This document shows, in pieces, positions 23,775 through 32,114 of a stretch of 34,708 bases of DNA. The translations under genes and the position numbers were made by a program. How positions within the stretch are numbered: position 1 is the stretch's first letter; the number at the start of each line of letters is the position of its first letter. Origin of the DNA: CAZRNB01 sp964601355 (GTDB lineage Bacteria; Planctomycetota; Phycisphaerae; Sedimentisphaerales; Anaerobacaceae); NCBI GenBank assembly GCA_964601355.1, contig CAZRNB010000016.1:1-34708 (forward strand). Reading direction: 5' to 3'. The notes beneath the pieces are model-generated. The model saw only the letters and a list, made by a program, of their open reading frames with translations, made no database searches and had not been told where the DNA came from.

Positions 23775-25625
23775 TTATGCCTTTAATTGCCCTGTCAGTA
23801 AATTGACCAGCTCTATTACTTTATCCGGGGCTTTTTCAACCTTGACTGTTTGACTTTTGGATTCCGTCCGCAGCTTGATTTCGAAATTTCCCTCGGCAAG
23901 AGACTTTTGGCCGACGGTTACTCTCACTGGTATGCCGATAAGGTCTGCGTCCTTAAACTTTATTCCTCCTCGTAAAGATCGATCATCCAGCAAGACGTCG
24001 ATGCCTTTATCGAGCAATTGCTGGTAAATCTTTTCGGCTGTGTGAGCGACGTGCAGGTCTTCCTGATTGGCTGAGGTTATTATTACCTCGAACGGCGCGA
24101 TACTTATTGGCCAGATAATGCCGTTTTCATCGTTTCCCAACTCGATGGCCGATGCGAGGATTCGGTTGATGCCGATGCCGTAGCAACCCATGATGCAGGA
24201 CTTTTCCTGGCCTGTTTCATCGAGGAACGTAGCGCCGAGCTTGGTGCTGTATTTAGTGCCGAGCTTAAAAACCTGGCCGACCTCGATACCCTTTTTGAAT
24301 AGAAGTTTTTTGCCATTGTGTGTGTCACCCTCTACGGCAAGCCGAATATCCTCCACGGTGACATTTCTGCCTTCGAGCGGGAAATCTCTGCCTGGCACAA
24401 CGTTTTTGACGTGGTAATCGGTTTTATTTGCGCCGGTGACGCCGACTGCCATTGCTGCAACGGCGTGGTCGATAATCATCATATGGGGTTCCTCCGCCAG
24501 TCCAACTGGGCCTGCAAACCCAACTTCAGCACCTGTAACAGATTTTATTTCTTCTGGCTCAGCCAATTCTACGGACTCTCCAACAGCGATTCTTAGCTTT
24601 TCGTGATTAACTTCGTGGTCGCCGCGAACAAGAACTGCTATAGTGTGGTAGCTTACTGGTTCACCATCTATTATATAACGCCCATCTCGCTTAGCTTCCT
24701 CCCAACTTATACTTTTCTTGGACTCTGCTAATACTCCCGGGCTTGTATATATGAGCGTCTTTATCATGTCTTTCGGCTGTGTTTTCAAAAAAGCACAGAC
24801 GACTTCAATGCTGCCGATGTTGGGAGTATGAACTTCCTGCATCGGCGGAATTTCGACCGGCACAACAGGTGTGCCGGCTAAACATCGACCATTGCCTTTC
24901 GGCAGTGGATCGACTGCTGCTCGTTCGAGATTTGCTGCGTAGGAATTATCTTCAGTATAGACGATAGTATCTTCGCCGGACTCGCATGGAATAGTAAACT
25001 GGTGTGAGCCGGAGCCGCCCATCTCGCCGACCTCGGCCTCGACGATAACATACTGGAGCCCGCAGCGTTTGAAAATCCTGCAATATGCATCGTACATTGC
25101 TCTATATGATTTATCGAGGCCCTGTGCATCGGCATCGAAGCTATAGGCATCTTTCATTATAAATTCTCTGGAGCGAATCGGGCCAAAACGCGGGCGAAAT
25201 TCATCACGAAACTTTGCACTTATCTGGTATAGATTAATCGGTAGCTGTTTGTAGGATTTTATCTCGCCTGCAGCGATGTATGTAACGACCTCTTCAGCGG
25301 TGGGGCTAAGCACATTTCCTTTGCCGTGTCGGTCATTGAGCTGGAATATTGTCGGCCCATAGTCAACGCTGCGTCCGGTTTTTTGCCAGAGCTCCAGCGG
25401 CTGCATTGAGGGCACGAGAATCTCCTGTGCACCGGCTTTGTTTATCTCCTCGCGGACGATTCCTATGATTTTGAGCAGGCTGCGCCAGCCTAAAGGCAGA
25501 TAAGTATATGTACCGCTGGCGACCTTGCGGATAAACCCTGCCCGGATTAATAATTGATGGCTGATTATTTCCGCATCTGCGGGCACTTCCTTGGTCGTTG
25601 GTATCAGCATCTGGCTGTATCGCAT
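23775..25625 (-). CDS. proS: prolyl-tRNA synthetase, bacterial type
   Basis: The 616-residue enzyme charges tRNA-Pro. It starts MRYSQMLIPTTKEVPADAEIISHQLL; two earlier ATG/CTG-side residues are open but family alignment supports 25625. Class II motif 2 is FRDEFRPRFGPIRSREFIMKDAYSF, and motif 3 is CYGIGINRILASAIE. Between them lies the editing (INS) domain, about 200 residues, including KTLIYTS, VLVRGDHEVN, AEVGFAGPVGL and NKTDYHVKNV. A C-terminal anticodon domain follows (APFEVIITSANQ ... DDRSLRGGIKFKDADLIGIPVRVTVG). It leads a tight series with the TIM-barrel gene. Confidence 0.97.
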   Translation of the reverse strand: MRYSQMLIPTTKEVPADAEIISHQLLIRAGFIRKVASGTYTYLPLGWRSLLKIIGIVREEINKAGAQEILVPSMQPLELWQKTGRSVDYGPTIFQLNDRHGKGNVLSPTAEEVVTYIAAGEIKSYKQLPINLYQISAKFRDEFRPRFGPIRSREFIMKDAYSFDADAQGLDKSYRAMYDAYCRIFKRCGLQYVIVEAEVGEMGGSGSHQFTIPCESGEDTIVYTEDNSYAANLERAAVDPLPKGNGRCLAGTPVVPVEIPPMQEVHTPNIGSIEVVCAFLKTQPKDMIKTLIYTSPGVLAESKKSISWEEAKRDGRYIIDGEPVSYHTIAVLVRGDHEVNHEKLRIAVGESVELAEPEEIKSVTGAEVGFAGPVGLAEEPHMMIIDHAVAAMAVGVTGANKTDYHVKNVVPGRDFPLEGRNVTVEDIRLAVEGDTHNGKKLLFKKGIEVGQVFKLGTKYSTKLGATFLDETGQEKSCIMGCYGIGINRILASAIELGNDENGIIWPISIAPFEVIITSANQEDLHVAHTAEKIYQQLLDKGIDVLLDDRSLRGGIKFKDADLIGIPVRVTVGQKSLAEGNFEIKLRTESKSQTVKVEKAPDKVIELVNLLTGQLKA

Positions 25626-25736
25626 GTTTCGTATCTCACTTTCCATTCTCACCGTATTTCAACACTCTGACATCATCAGCGAACATACTGACGCCCCGTT
25701 GGGAATCTCTCAGTGACAGATAATCCGTAAATTATT

Positions 25737-26633
25737 TCATGAGATTCTACTCGAATAATCGCGACGGAACTCTTCATAAACGATGCGCAATACTTTCTGC
25801 CTGTCTTCTGGTTCATCAAAATTGGCCGCCATATTCAGAACATCCTCTTTGCTGATCGACTGAATCTTAATGTCAATAAGGTATTGTTTGACCTCTCTGG
25901 AAATGTCGTCGATTACCAAAATCACATTACCGTCCTGCAGTCGTTCCTTGTCGAAGTTCAATTTCAATTCGGCGTAAATGCGCTCCGCCTCAGATTCCGT
26001 ATGAATACGTAGTTTTTTGACTTGGTAGACAACACCGAAGTTGGTGGAAAGATCTACGCCCTTGTCATGTGCTGAGGTTCGTGTGTCCCTATAGATTTTG
26101 CAGGCGAATTTCTCTAAATGCACTTTTATGACCGCAAAACTGAAAATCTCAAAATTGGCTGGCGTCTTGCTGATTTGCTCCCGAATGAGGGTCAAGAATC
26201 GATGCTGGTCCTGGGCGAGAGCTGTTCGTTCGGTTGGCTCGTGCAGGAGCGGTACTATACCCAGTCGCTTGTCGATGTGTTCTTTGATGCGATGCGGAAT
26301 CCAGTCGCAAAGGAATTTCGCATGTTCCGTATAGGGAGCGAGCAGCCGATACTTAAGATGTCCGAATGGTTCGAGAACTCCGTAACGAGACATGCGGGAG
26401 CCATACGCATCGTAGTATTTGGCACCAATGTGCATATCGTGAGTCAGGAATTCCTTCATGTACTTGACGGTGGCCTCGTAAGCTTTTTGGATTTCCGAGT
26501 CCGAGAACACAGTCTTTTTAGATGCGGCATACTCACGCAGAAGACCCAAGGTCACAACCGGAACAATGACTTTGGTCTGCGAATTCTTCAACATCCGGTC
26601 CACTTCAGATTGGCAGTTATCTACCGACTTCAT
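25737..26633 (-). CDS. HaeII-family restriction endonuclease-like protein
   Basis: The 298-residue protein resembles the HaeII restriction endonuclease family as I remember it, above all in the block SAHDKGVDLSTNFGVVYQVKKLRI. That block gives Asp194 and Gln204-Val-Lys206, which fit a PD-(D/E)xK-type nuclease site. HaeII itself cuts RGCGCY; specificity here is unknown. The gene starts 14 bases after the NotI-like stop, so both are co-transcribed, and it ends 112 bases before proS. AAGG lies near the ATG. No methyltransferase is visible in the window. Certainty on the family is moderate; that it is a nuclease is the likely reading. Confidence 0.65.
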   Translation of the reverse strand: MKSVDNCQSEVDRMLKNSQTKVIVPVVTLGLLREYAASKKTVFSDSEIQKAYEATVKYMKEFLTHDMHIGAKYYDAYGSRMSRYGVLEPFGHLKYRLLAPYTEHAKFLCDWIPHRIKEHIDKRLGIVPLLHEPTERTALAQDQHRFLTLIREQISKTPANFEIFSFAVIKVHLEKFACKIYRDTRTSAHDKGVDLSTNFGVVYQVKKLRIHTESEAERIYAELKLNFDKERLQDGNVILVIDDISREVKQYLIDIKIQSISKEDVLNMAANFDEPEDRQKVLRIVYEEFRRDYSSRIS

Positions 26634-26647
26634 AGCACGCCTTATAT

Positions 26648-27514
26648 TCAGACGACAATTTCTTCTAGTCCAGCTACAAGTTGGTTAATGAATGTCTCGA
26701 TTGGTTGACCTTGGCCCAAGTGAATGCTGGCTGGAGCTTGCAGACGTTCCGTGTAAACCACTCTTTCCAAAAATAGATTGTAGTATCGACCCACAGGGTT
26801 GGACGGGCGTAAATCGTAAATCAACCATGCGATATCAGCCTTATGCTTTTCGACTTCCTGTAAGGGAGGAAGCGCCTCGAATAACCCCTTGTTGAGAGCC
26901 ACTGCGGTTTTATGGCCCCACGCATCCAGTATTCCGCCTTTGAATATCAACTGAGGTGCTAATCGCTTACGTGAGGAAGACAAATAATCTGGGTTTGGAT
27001 AGTTTGGTTGTCCTGACCAGTCGAATTTATGACCAATAGCAGGATTATTAATAAAAGCCTCAAAGGGATTACGGACATTACCCGATATGTAAACAGCCTG
27101 AACTTCTAACGCGCCAAAATCCATTACTTTGCCGTTGTCATCATAGGAGACCAGTACAACATCTATATTGCCAGCGGACTTGCCAAGTTTATCTTTCAAC
27201 CTTACCTCGGTGAGCGTCGTCCACTTATTATCTGGCTTGAAGAAAAATGATGCTGCATCCTCAGCAATAATCCAGGCCTCACGAAATCTTACCGGACAGG
27301 TGATAACCACAGAGCTGTTATCGTATATACTGCATACGCCGAGGGGGTTGTTGGCTTTATCTTTTGTGCAATTTGGCACACGATTGCCGAAGGGACAGAG
27401 TCGATTTCTGCGGTAGCGGATAGCTTCATTCGATGAGTTATCGATCGGAAATCCGAAAACCTCAGCTAAAGGTTGTTTTGTGTAGTCTGTCGATTTTTCT
27501 GGCCTTTTTTTCAT
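26648..27514 (-). CDS. NotI-family restriction endonuclease-like protein
   Basis: The 288-residue protein matches the NotI endonuclease family. AEVFGFPIDNSSNEAIRYRR precedes a four-Cys block (Cys40, Cys49, Cys61, Cys73 in CPFGNRVPNCTKDKANNPLGVCSIYD...ITCP), which in NotI holds an iron atom. NIDVVLV (Asp118) and LEVQ (Glu137, Gln139) fit the variant PD-D/ExQ active site known for NotI. NotI recognises GCGGCCGC; the target here is not readable. Its partner gene (HaeII-like) starts 14 bases after its stop. No matching methyltransferase gene is in view. The ribosome site is weak. Confidence 0.82.
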   Translation of the reverse strand: MKKRPEKSTDYTKQPLAEVFGFPIDNSSNEAIRYRRNRLCPFGNRVPNCTKDKANNPLGVCSIYDNSSVVITCPVRFREAWIIAEDAASFFFKPDNKWTTLTEVRLKDKLGKSAGNIDVVLVSYDDNGKVMDFGALEVQAVYISGNVRNPFEAFINNPAIGHKFDWSGQPNYPNPDYLSSSRKRLAPQLIFKGGILDAWGHKTAVALNKGLFEALPPLQEVEKHKADIAWLIYDLRPSNPVGRYYNLFLERVVYTERLQAPASIHLGQGQPIETFINQLVAGLEEIVV

Positions 27515-27778
27515 TTTTATTCAGCCGAATTTCAGCGATCAGCAAACAGCATATTAAATTTGCTCATTAACTTTATAGCTCAAAATTGGGATTCTTGCAA
27601 GCGATTGTTTTTTAGCCCATCAATTTATCGAAGGGTTCAAGCCGCCAAAAATAAAATTTGCCGCAATTATTCTTGGCAGTTTCCCTTATGTGGGGTAAAA
27701 TTTGCCAAATTAACACCGTATTTAGCCCCGCAATTTATTGCGGGGTTTTTCTTCTTGGCAGTAAAGTGAGGAATCGGC
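27515..27778. other. intergenic region with TTTAGCCCCGC...GCGGGGTTTTT hairpin
   Basis: No gene is supported in these 264 bases. At 27721-27750 the perfect arms GCCCCGCAAT and ATTGCGGGGTTTTT form a hairpin with a T-run; it looks like an intrinsic terminator in the plus direction but also belongs to the TTTAGCCCC repeat family. It lies just before the yhaM-like start, so it may instead be an interspersed element. Confidence 0.5.
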
Positions 27779-28741
27779 ATGGCACATAAATTCATAAATA
27801 AGATCGAGGCGGGAGAAACAATTGACGATATTTATATGGTCAAGGAACCTGTCCTGCGAAGCACCACCAACGGCGCTTTGTATATAGCAATGTTCCTTTG
27901 CGACCGCACCGGGCAGCTCAACAGCCGAATGTGGCAGGCGACCGAGACGGTTTATAAGGTCCTGCCCAAGCCAGGCCTTATCCATATCCAGGGTCGAAGC
28001 GAGCTTTACCAAAACAACATGCAAATTGTCGTCAATCACGTCAGCGTTGTCGATGCGAGCAAGGTCAATCTTGAAGATTTTCTGGCTCGGACAAATAAAG
28101 ACATAAAGCAGCTCTTCGAGGAAGTAAAAAAAATCATCGGCCAAATAACAAATCCACAGTTAAAAGTTCTGGTCGGGGAGTTTTTTGCCGACGCTGAGCT
28201 TATGGAAAAGTTCCGTAAGGCCCCGGCAGCGGTGAAGATTCACCACGATTATTTGGGCGGCCTTTTGGAGCATACGCACAATATGCTTCGCGTAGCAGCA
28301 GCGATATTGCCGTTTTATCCGCAGGTGCAGGCGGATTTGGTCCTGGCGGGGATCTTTCTTCACGATATGGGTAAGACCGAGGAGCTTTCTTATGAGTTGG
28401 CCTTTGCTTATACCGACTCAGGCCAATTGATCGGGCATATCGCCCAGACGCTGCTTATGGTGAACAAAAAGGCCGCGGCTCTGGCGGCTAAAGGCACGCC
28501 TATCGACAAGAATGTTTTAGATGCGCTCGGCCATATTATCCTGTCGCATCACGGCGAGTATGAATTCGGCTCGCCGAAACTGCCGGCGACACCCGAAGCC
28601 TTTATGGTCTATTACATAGATGATTTGGACGCCAAGGTGTGCCAGGTCACATCGGCTATCGAGAATGAGCCGGGCGAATCGGACTGGACGGCCTGGAAAA
28701 GCGCCCTGCAGACCCGGCTTTACAGAAAACGCATCGAATAA
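27779..28741 (+). CDS. YhaM-type 3'-5' exoribonuclease (OB fold plus HD domain)
   Basis: The 320-residue protein has an N-terminal nucleic-acid-binding OB fold (VLRSTTNGALYIAMFLCDRTGQLNSRMWQAT, about 25-55) and an HD domain (VKIHHDYLGGLLEHTHNMLRVA, LAGIFLHDMGKTEEL, ILSHHGEYEFGSPKLPATPEA). This order matches YhaM, a 3'-5' exonuclease. GTGAGG lies before the ATG. Length is close to the family norm. It stands alone between the restriction genes and the xse pair, with more than 600 bases of repeats after it. Confidence 0.9.
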   Translation: MAHKFINKIEAGETIDDIYMVKEPVLRSTTNGALYIAMFLCDRTGQLNSRMWQATETVYKVLPKPGLIHIQGRSELYQNNMQIVVNHVSVVDASKVNLEDFLARTNKDIKQLFEEVKKIIGQITNPQLKVLVGEFFADAELMEKFRKAPAAVKIHHDYLGGLLEHTHNMLRVAAAILPFYPQVQADLVLAGIFLHDMGKTEELSYELAFAYTDSGQLIGHIAQTLLMVNKKAAALAAKGTPIDKNVLDALGHIILSHHGEYEFGSPKLPATPEAFMVYYIDDLDAKVCQVTSAIENEPGESDWTAWKSALQTRLYRKRIE

Positions 28742-28769
28742 AACGGGTAAAATGAGTTATGAGTTTAGA

Positions 28770-28846
28770 GTTCGTTGTTCATCGATGAACTATGATCTAC
28801 GAACAATGAACATAAATTTGCTCTGTAGAAAAGACATAGTGTTATT
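28770..28846. repeat. palindrome and half-copy of a long inverted-repeat element
   Basis: GTTCGTTGTTCATCGATGAAC at 28770-28790 and CGAACAATGAAC (28799-28810) form imperfect inverted arms. Next, AAATTTGCTCTGTAGAAAAG and ACATAGTGTTATTT (28814-28846) match one terminal arm of the element at 32115-32350, so this is a solo end. Confidence 0.5.
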
Positions 28847-28870
28847 TGTACGCGTTTAGACAGAGGAAAA

Positions 28871-28984
28871 CCATCCCCAAAGCCTTCGGCTTCGAGGCTG
28901 CAAAACAGATCAGTAAAGATGAACAAAGCGTGGCAGCCTCAAGCGATGGACTGACGCTTCGCGGCAGTCCAAGTTTGGGGATGG
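28871..28984 (+). ncRNA. multi-helix structured element, RNA candidate
   Basis: CCATCCCCAAA (28871-28881) pairs with TTTGGGGATGG (28974-28984) and encloses three hairpins: AGCC-TTC-GGCT (28881-28891), GAGGCTGC/GCAGCCTC with a 31-base loop (28894-28901, 28933-28940), and GGACTG/CAGTCC with an inner CGC-TTC-GCG (28948-28970). The four-way arrangement looks like a folded RNA. I do not recognise the class. It lies between yhaM and xseA. An inserted palindromic element is the alternative. Confidence 0.45.
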
Positions 28985-29042
28985 CCACCTACGTCTATAT
29001 ATGGCTAAACACATACGTTATTTTGCTCGACAAGGTTTTAAA

Positions 29043-29060
29043 AAGCAGCCCAGCCGGGCT
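29043..29060. repeat. GC-rich palindrome
   Basis: GCAGCCC-AGCC-GGGCTGC is a perfect hairpin, soon followed by CCCGGCCGGG (29080-29089). No gene is present around it. It may be part of an interspersed element. Confidence 0.4.
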
Positions 29061-29212
29061 GCCCCCCCAAAAGTATCTGCCCGGCCGGGTTAGTATTCCC
29101 CCCCATGGCTTCGGTTCTCCCGCTTCATTGAAAATGTAGTATATTATGTAGGTCTTCTCCAAATTTTTTTCTGTGGTATGACAACCTTATGTCACACCTC
29201 GTGAAGATTGAA

Positions 29213-29335
29213 CTGGATACTTGATACTTGTCGAGTAAGCCAAAGTGAACTAAAGTGCCTAAAATGAGCTTAATCCGCCTTCGGCGGATAAAGTTAAGGT
29301 TCATAACTTTAGGCATTTTAATTTCGAGCATCGAG
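29213..29335. repeat. long inverted repeat with AAGTG-CTAAA arms and TCCGCC/GGCGGA core
   Basis: TAAAGTGCCTAAAATGAG and CTTAA (29251-29273) pair imperfectly with TTAAGGTTCATAACTTTAGG and CATTTTA (29294-29320), and TCCGCC-TTC-GGCGGA (29274-29288) forms the inner hairpin. Flanking GATACTTGATACTTGTCGAG and CGAGCATCGAG relate it to the palindrome at 8796-8839. The arm motifs recur at 12849-12949. Confidence 0.5.
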
Positions 29336-29411
29336 AATTGATGGAGAGTCAACTTTGAATTATAATTGGCTGTCAAAATTGGTGAGCTGATAATAGGGTT
29401 ATTCCGTTAAA

Positions 29412-30761
29412 ATGCAAAACAATGTGAAAATATATACGGTCAGCGAAGTCAATTTGCTGATAAAGGCAGTTCTTGAAAGGAATCTCCCGACAAGGCTTAC
29501 AATCACCGGCCAGATAACGGACTGGAAGCTTCACCATAGCGGGCACTGCTACTTTTCGCTAAAGGACGAAGACTCAGTACTACCCTGTGTTATGTGGAAA
29601 AGCAATTTCAGCAAGGTCAAATTCAGGCCTGAAAACGGACTTTCAGTAATTGCCAATGGATTCATCGATGTCTATCCTCCACAGGGTAAATATCAGTTTT
29701 ATGTTGAGTCAATGATTCCGGCCGGAATCGGTGCTTTGCAGTTGGCCTTTGAGCAAATGGTTAAGAAACTCCAGGCGCAGGGTCTTTTCGATGAAGCACA
29801 CAAAAAGCCGATACCGCCTTATCCGGAAAGAATCGGCATATTAACCAGCGAATCTGGTGCGGCGCTGCAAGACATAAAGAGTAGTATTTTTGGCCGATGG
29901 CCTTGCGTGAGATTGTTTCTGTATCCGGTGCCTGTGCAGGGCGAAGGGGCGGCAGAAGAAATCGCAGCGGCAATAAGAGATATAAACAGGCGAAATAAAA
30001 ATCTAAAGATCGATGTTTTAATTGTCGGAAGAGGCGGAGGTTCGCTGGAGGATTTGTGGGCCTTCAATGAAGAAGTGCTGGCATGGGCTATTTTTGAATC
30101 TAAAATACCAATTATAAGCGCTGTTGGCCACGAGGTGGACACAACAATTGCAGATTTAGTTGCTGATAAACGGGCTGCGACACCGACTAAGGCAGGTGTA
30201 GAAGCGGTGCCTGATATGCGAGACGTACTGAAGGAGCTTTCCAATAGACAGCGAATATTAACTAACGATATAAAACGCAGGCTGGAATCCGCCAGAGCGT
30301 ACCTGCGAACTGTTTTGGCAAGTGCTGTGTTTAAAAATCCGCTTTTACCTATCCGCAATAGAGAGCAACAGTTCGACGAGCTGGCAAATTATCTTATGGA
30401 GGCTATAAAGGAATTTCTAACAGTAGCTCGTGAGAGTCTGCACGATGCTTATGAGCAGATAGTAAAGATTGAGCCTCACCGGTTGCTGGCCAAGAAGATA
30501 GTCGAGCTAAATGACCTGCGCAGCCGAGCAATTGCCGCAGAGGTCGCTATCGTTGGCAGCAGACAGATGCGGTTGATAGCTCAGGAAAATCGGTTAGCGG
30601 GCTTAAATCCCAAATCGGTTCTACAGCGTGGATATAGTATTACTACTGTTAAAAAAACGGGTTTATTGGTGAGGAGTGTGGCAGATATCGAGGTGGAAGA
30701 TTTGCTGATCACAGAGCTTGATAAGGAAAATTTGATTGAAAGTCGAGTGACGAAAAAGTAA
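29412..30761 (+). CDS. xseA: exodeoxyribonuclease VII large subunit
   Basis: XseA is the catalytic and DNA-binding subunit of exonuclease VII, which degrades single-stranded DNA with XseB. The 449-residue product has an N-terminal OB fold (LTITGQITDWKLHHSGHCYFSLKDEDS), the catalytic core (PERIGILTSESGAALQDI, VGRGGGSLEDLWAFNEE, PIISAVGHEVDTTIADLVADKRAATPTKAGVEAV), a long coiled-coil and a C-terminal strand (GYSITTV). Length fits the family. xseB starts 27 bases later. The ribosome site before the ATG is poor, but MQNNVKIYTVSEVN is a normal family start. Confidence 0.96.
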   Translation: MQNNVKIYTVSEVNLLIKAVLERNLPTRLTITGQITDWKLHHSGHCYFSLKDEDSVLPCVMWKSNFSKVKFRPENGLSVIANGFIDVYPPQGKYQFYVESMIPAGIGALQLAFEQMVKKLQAQGLFDEAHKKPIPPYPERIGILTSESGAALQDIKSSIFGRWPCVRLFLYPVPVQGEGAAEEIAAAIRDINRRNKNLKIDVLIVGRGGGSLEDLWAFNEEVLAWAIFESKIPIISAVGHEVDTTIADLVADKRAATPTKAGVEAVPDMRDVLKELSNRQRILTNDIKRRLESARAYLRTVLASAVFKNPLLPIRNREQQFDELANYLMEAIKEFLTVARESLHDAYEQIVKIEPHRLLAKKIVELNDLRSRAIAAEVAIVGSRQMRLIAQENRLAGLNPKSVLQRGYSITTVKKTGLLVRSVADIEVEDLLITELDKENLIESRVTKK

Positions 30762-30788
30762 AAAATAGAAAAATAAAGAGGCAAAAGT

Positions 30789-31064
30789 ATGGCCGGGAAC
30801 AAAATGCAGAATGATTTAAGCAAGCTCAGCTTTGAGCAGGCGATCAATGAGCTAACAGCCATTGTGGAAAAGATTGAGCAGGGCAAGATTCCATTGCAGG
30901 ATAGTCTCCAGCAGTATGAAAAGGGGATGGCCTTGATTAAGCACTGCCGAACAATATTACGAAAGGCAGAGCAGCGGATTGAGAAAATATCCGCAGAAGA
31001 AAAGTCAGAAGACAGAGGACAGAAGACGAAGGACGGACGAGGGACGATGGAAGAAAAACAATAA
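30789..31064 (+). CDS. xseB: exodeoxyribonuclease VII small subunit
   Basis: The 91-residue product has the XseB core LSFEQAINELTAIVEKIEQGKIPLQDSLQQYEKGMALIKHCRTILRKAEQRIEKI, which wraps around the XseA coiled coil. GAGG precedes the ATG by eight bases. The last ~20 residues (SEDRGQKTKDGRGTMEEKQ) are encoded by a heptamer-type repeat (31003-31050) and are not part of the family core. Confidence 0.95.
   Translation: MAGNKMQNDLSKLSFEQAINELTAIVEKIEQGKIPLQDSLQQYEKGMALIKHCRTILRKAEQRIEKISAEEKSEDRGQKTKDGRGTMEEKQ
31003..31050. repeat. degenerate heptamer repeat at the xseB 3' end
   Basis: GACAGAGGACAGAAGACGAA and GGACGGACGAGGGACGATGG carry GGACGAx units with a period near 7 bases. It adds a hydrophilic tail to XseB and belongs to the heptamer family of selA and the ligase gene. 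Confidence 0.55.
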
Positions 31065-31123
31065 TTAGCCCCACCCCGCTACGGCTTCGGCCTTCGCCGA
31101 GACGAGCGTTTTACGTGGGGTTT
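31065..31123. repeat. TTAGCCCCAC...GTGGGGTTTAA hairpin containing the 32-base repeat
   Basis: TTAGCCCCAC and GTGGGGTTTAA are the arms of a loose copy of the CCCC/GGGG hairpin family. Between them lies the second copy of the 32-base repeat of selD (31075-31106). It sits between xseB and tRNA-Leu and may also act as a transcription end. Confidence 0.5.
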
Positions 31124-31149
31124 AACAATGATATACGCAATACGATATT

Positions 31150-31233
31150 GCGAGCGTGGCGGAATTGGCAGACGCGCAAGGCTTAGGACCTTGTGTCCGT
31201 AAGGACGTGGAGGTTCAAATCCTCTCGCTCGCA
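31150..31233 (+). tRNA. tRNA-Leu (anticodon UAG)
   Basis: The acceptor arms GCGAGCG (31150-31156) and CGCTCGC (31226-31232) pair fully, with A31233 as discriminator. The D-arm is GTGGCGGAATTGGCAGACGC-like. The anticodon arm is CAAGG-CTTAGGA-CCTTG, giving anticodon TAG. A long variable arm TGTCCGTAAGGACGT is present, and the T-arm has TTCAAAT. It is a class II tRNA of 84 bases; CCA is not encoded. Confidence 0.97.
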
Positions 31234-31380
31234 GTTGTTTACTTATCTTGTTTCGTGACATACTTGCATTTGCAGTTTTTACGAATAGTTGAGAATTCCC
31301 TCTGTTTCCCAAGAGCGTCACAACAAACAAATCTTTTTAACTGTCTTTGTTAATAGAGAGAGGGGGAAGGCGCGAAAGGA

Positions 31381-31983
31381 TTAATGAATAAATGCCGATG
31401 CTGCTATGACTGACGATATAGCTTTTGCGATTTGATAATGGCAAAGATAGTAAACCCCTGCGAAAACAAGGATAGCCAATATCTGCCCCCCGATACGAAA
31501 CATTTTCATTTTGATTGTTCTTATTCCCCACAGGGACAATCCCAGCAATAAAAGAAAAAGCACCCAGGAGGATATTACGATTAATAAAGCAAACAAAGAA
31601 GGCTCTAAGAAAATTACAAGTATAGGTATTGATACGTACAGGCAAAAGAAGACATCTGAAATGTTCCAACCATTGAAAGCTGGCAAGATAATGCTGGAAG
31701 CAGCTACCATACACATAGCTGATAAAAAGGCGTGAAAAAGGGCTTTCAGGAAATTATTCCTTGTTTTCCTTTGAAAACCAATTACGGCGATAAGCCCTAA
31801 TGAAAGCAAAAAAGATAATGATAGGTACTCTCCAAGAGTACGGAATGGATTGTGTCACCCAGGTGCATTTCGAAAAATAAGGCCTGTGATTCCAATCAAA
31901 ATGGAAATTCCAAACAGAATCCAATTTATCTTTCTGGAGAGAAACCACAATTTCCTTTTTTCTGGAGGCTTTTCCCATTCCAT
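31381..31983 (-). CDS. candidate membrane selenoprotein (PGU family, long form)
   Basis: The minus-strand frame from ATG 31983 to TAA at 31381-31383 encodes 200 residues with one UGA at 31855-31857 (codon 43). The start MEWEKPPEKRKLWFLSRK is basic, then helix 1 (about 19-37), FRNAPGUHNPFRTLGEYL, helix 2 (about 51-68), QRKTRNN, and about four further helices. Sec43 should sit just outside the membrane. PGU-x2-P-x3-LG-x2-L matches the small selenoprotein beside selB (5317-5586) residue for residue in spacing. CGGAG lies 12-13 bases before the ATG. A UGG-loop hairpin follows the UGA. The gene lies between tRNA-Leu and a decayed tRNA-Leu copy, so it may be on an inserted segment. Family unknown to me. 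Without recoding it would be two overlapping fragments, the second starting at a poor TTG. Confidence 0.8.
31825..31857 (-). promoter_or_regulatory. SECIS-like element with recoded UGA
   Basis: On the minus strand UGA (31857-31855) is followed by 13 bases, then the perfect 7 bp stem GTACTCT/AGAGTAC (31841-31835, 31831-31825) closing the triloop TGG (31834-31832), 20 bases after the UGA. Confidence 0.75.
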
Positions 31984-32114
31984 ATTCGGATTATGCTCCG
32001 ATTTTCATAATTAAGCAACAATATTTTCTGAGTTTTTATTTAATATCCGAGGGATAGATTATGGTTCTCTATAAGGCCGATTATGTTAGAAGTTTCAGAA
32101 GCGTAGCTAATATA

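Noticed and set aside
26118..26708. 196-residue plus-strand open frame opposite the HaeII-like gene
   Set aside because: It is the complement of a better supported gene, with no ribosome site or family resemblance.
27473..27769. 98-residue plus-strand open frame before yhaM
   Set aside because: It overlaps the NotI-like start and the hairpin element and has no plausible composition or start signal.
28846..29139. 97-residue open frame between yhaM and xseA
   Set aside because: It runs through the structured element and GC-rich palindromes; the product looks like translated repeat.
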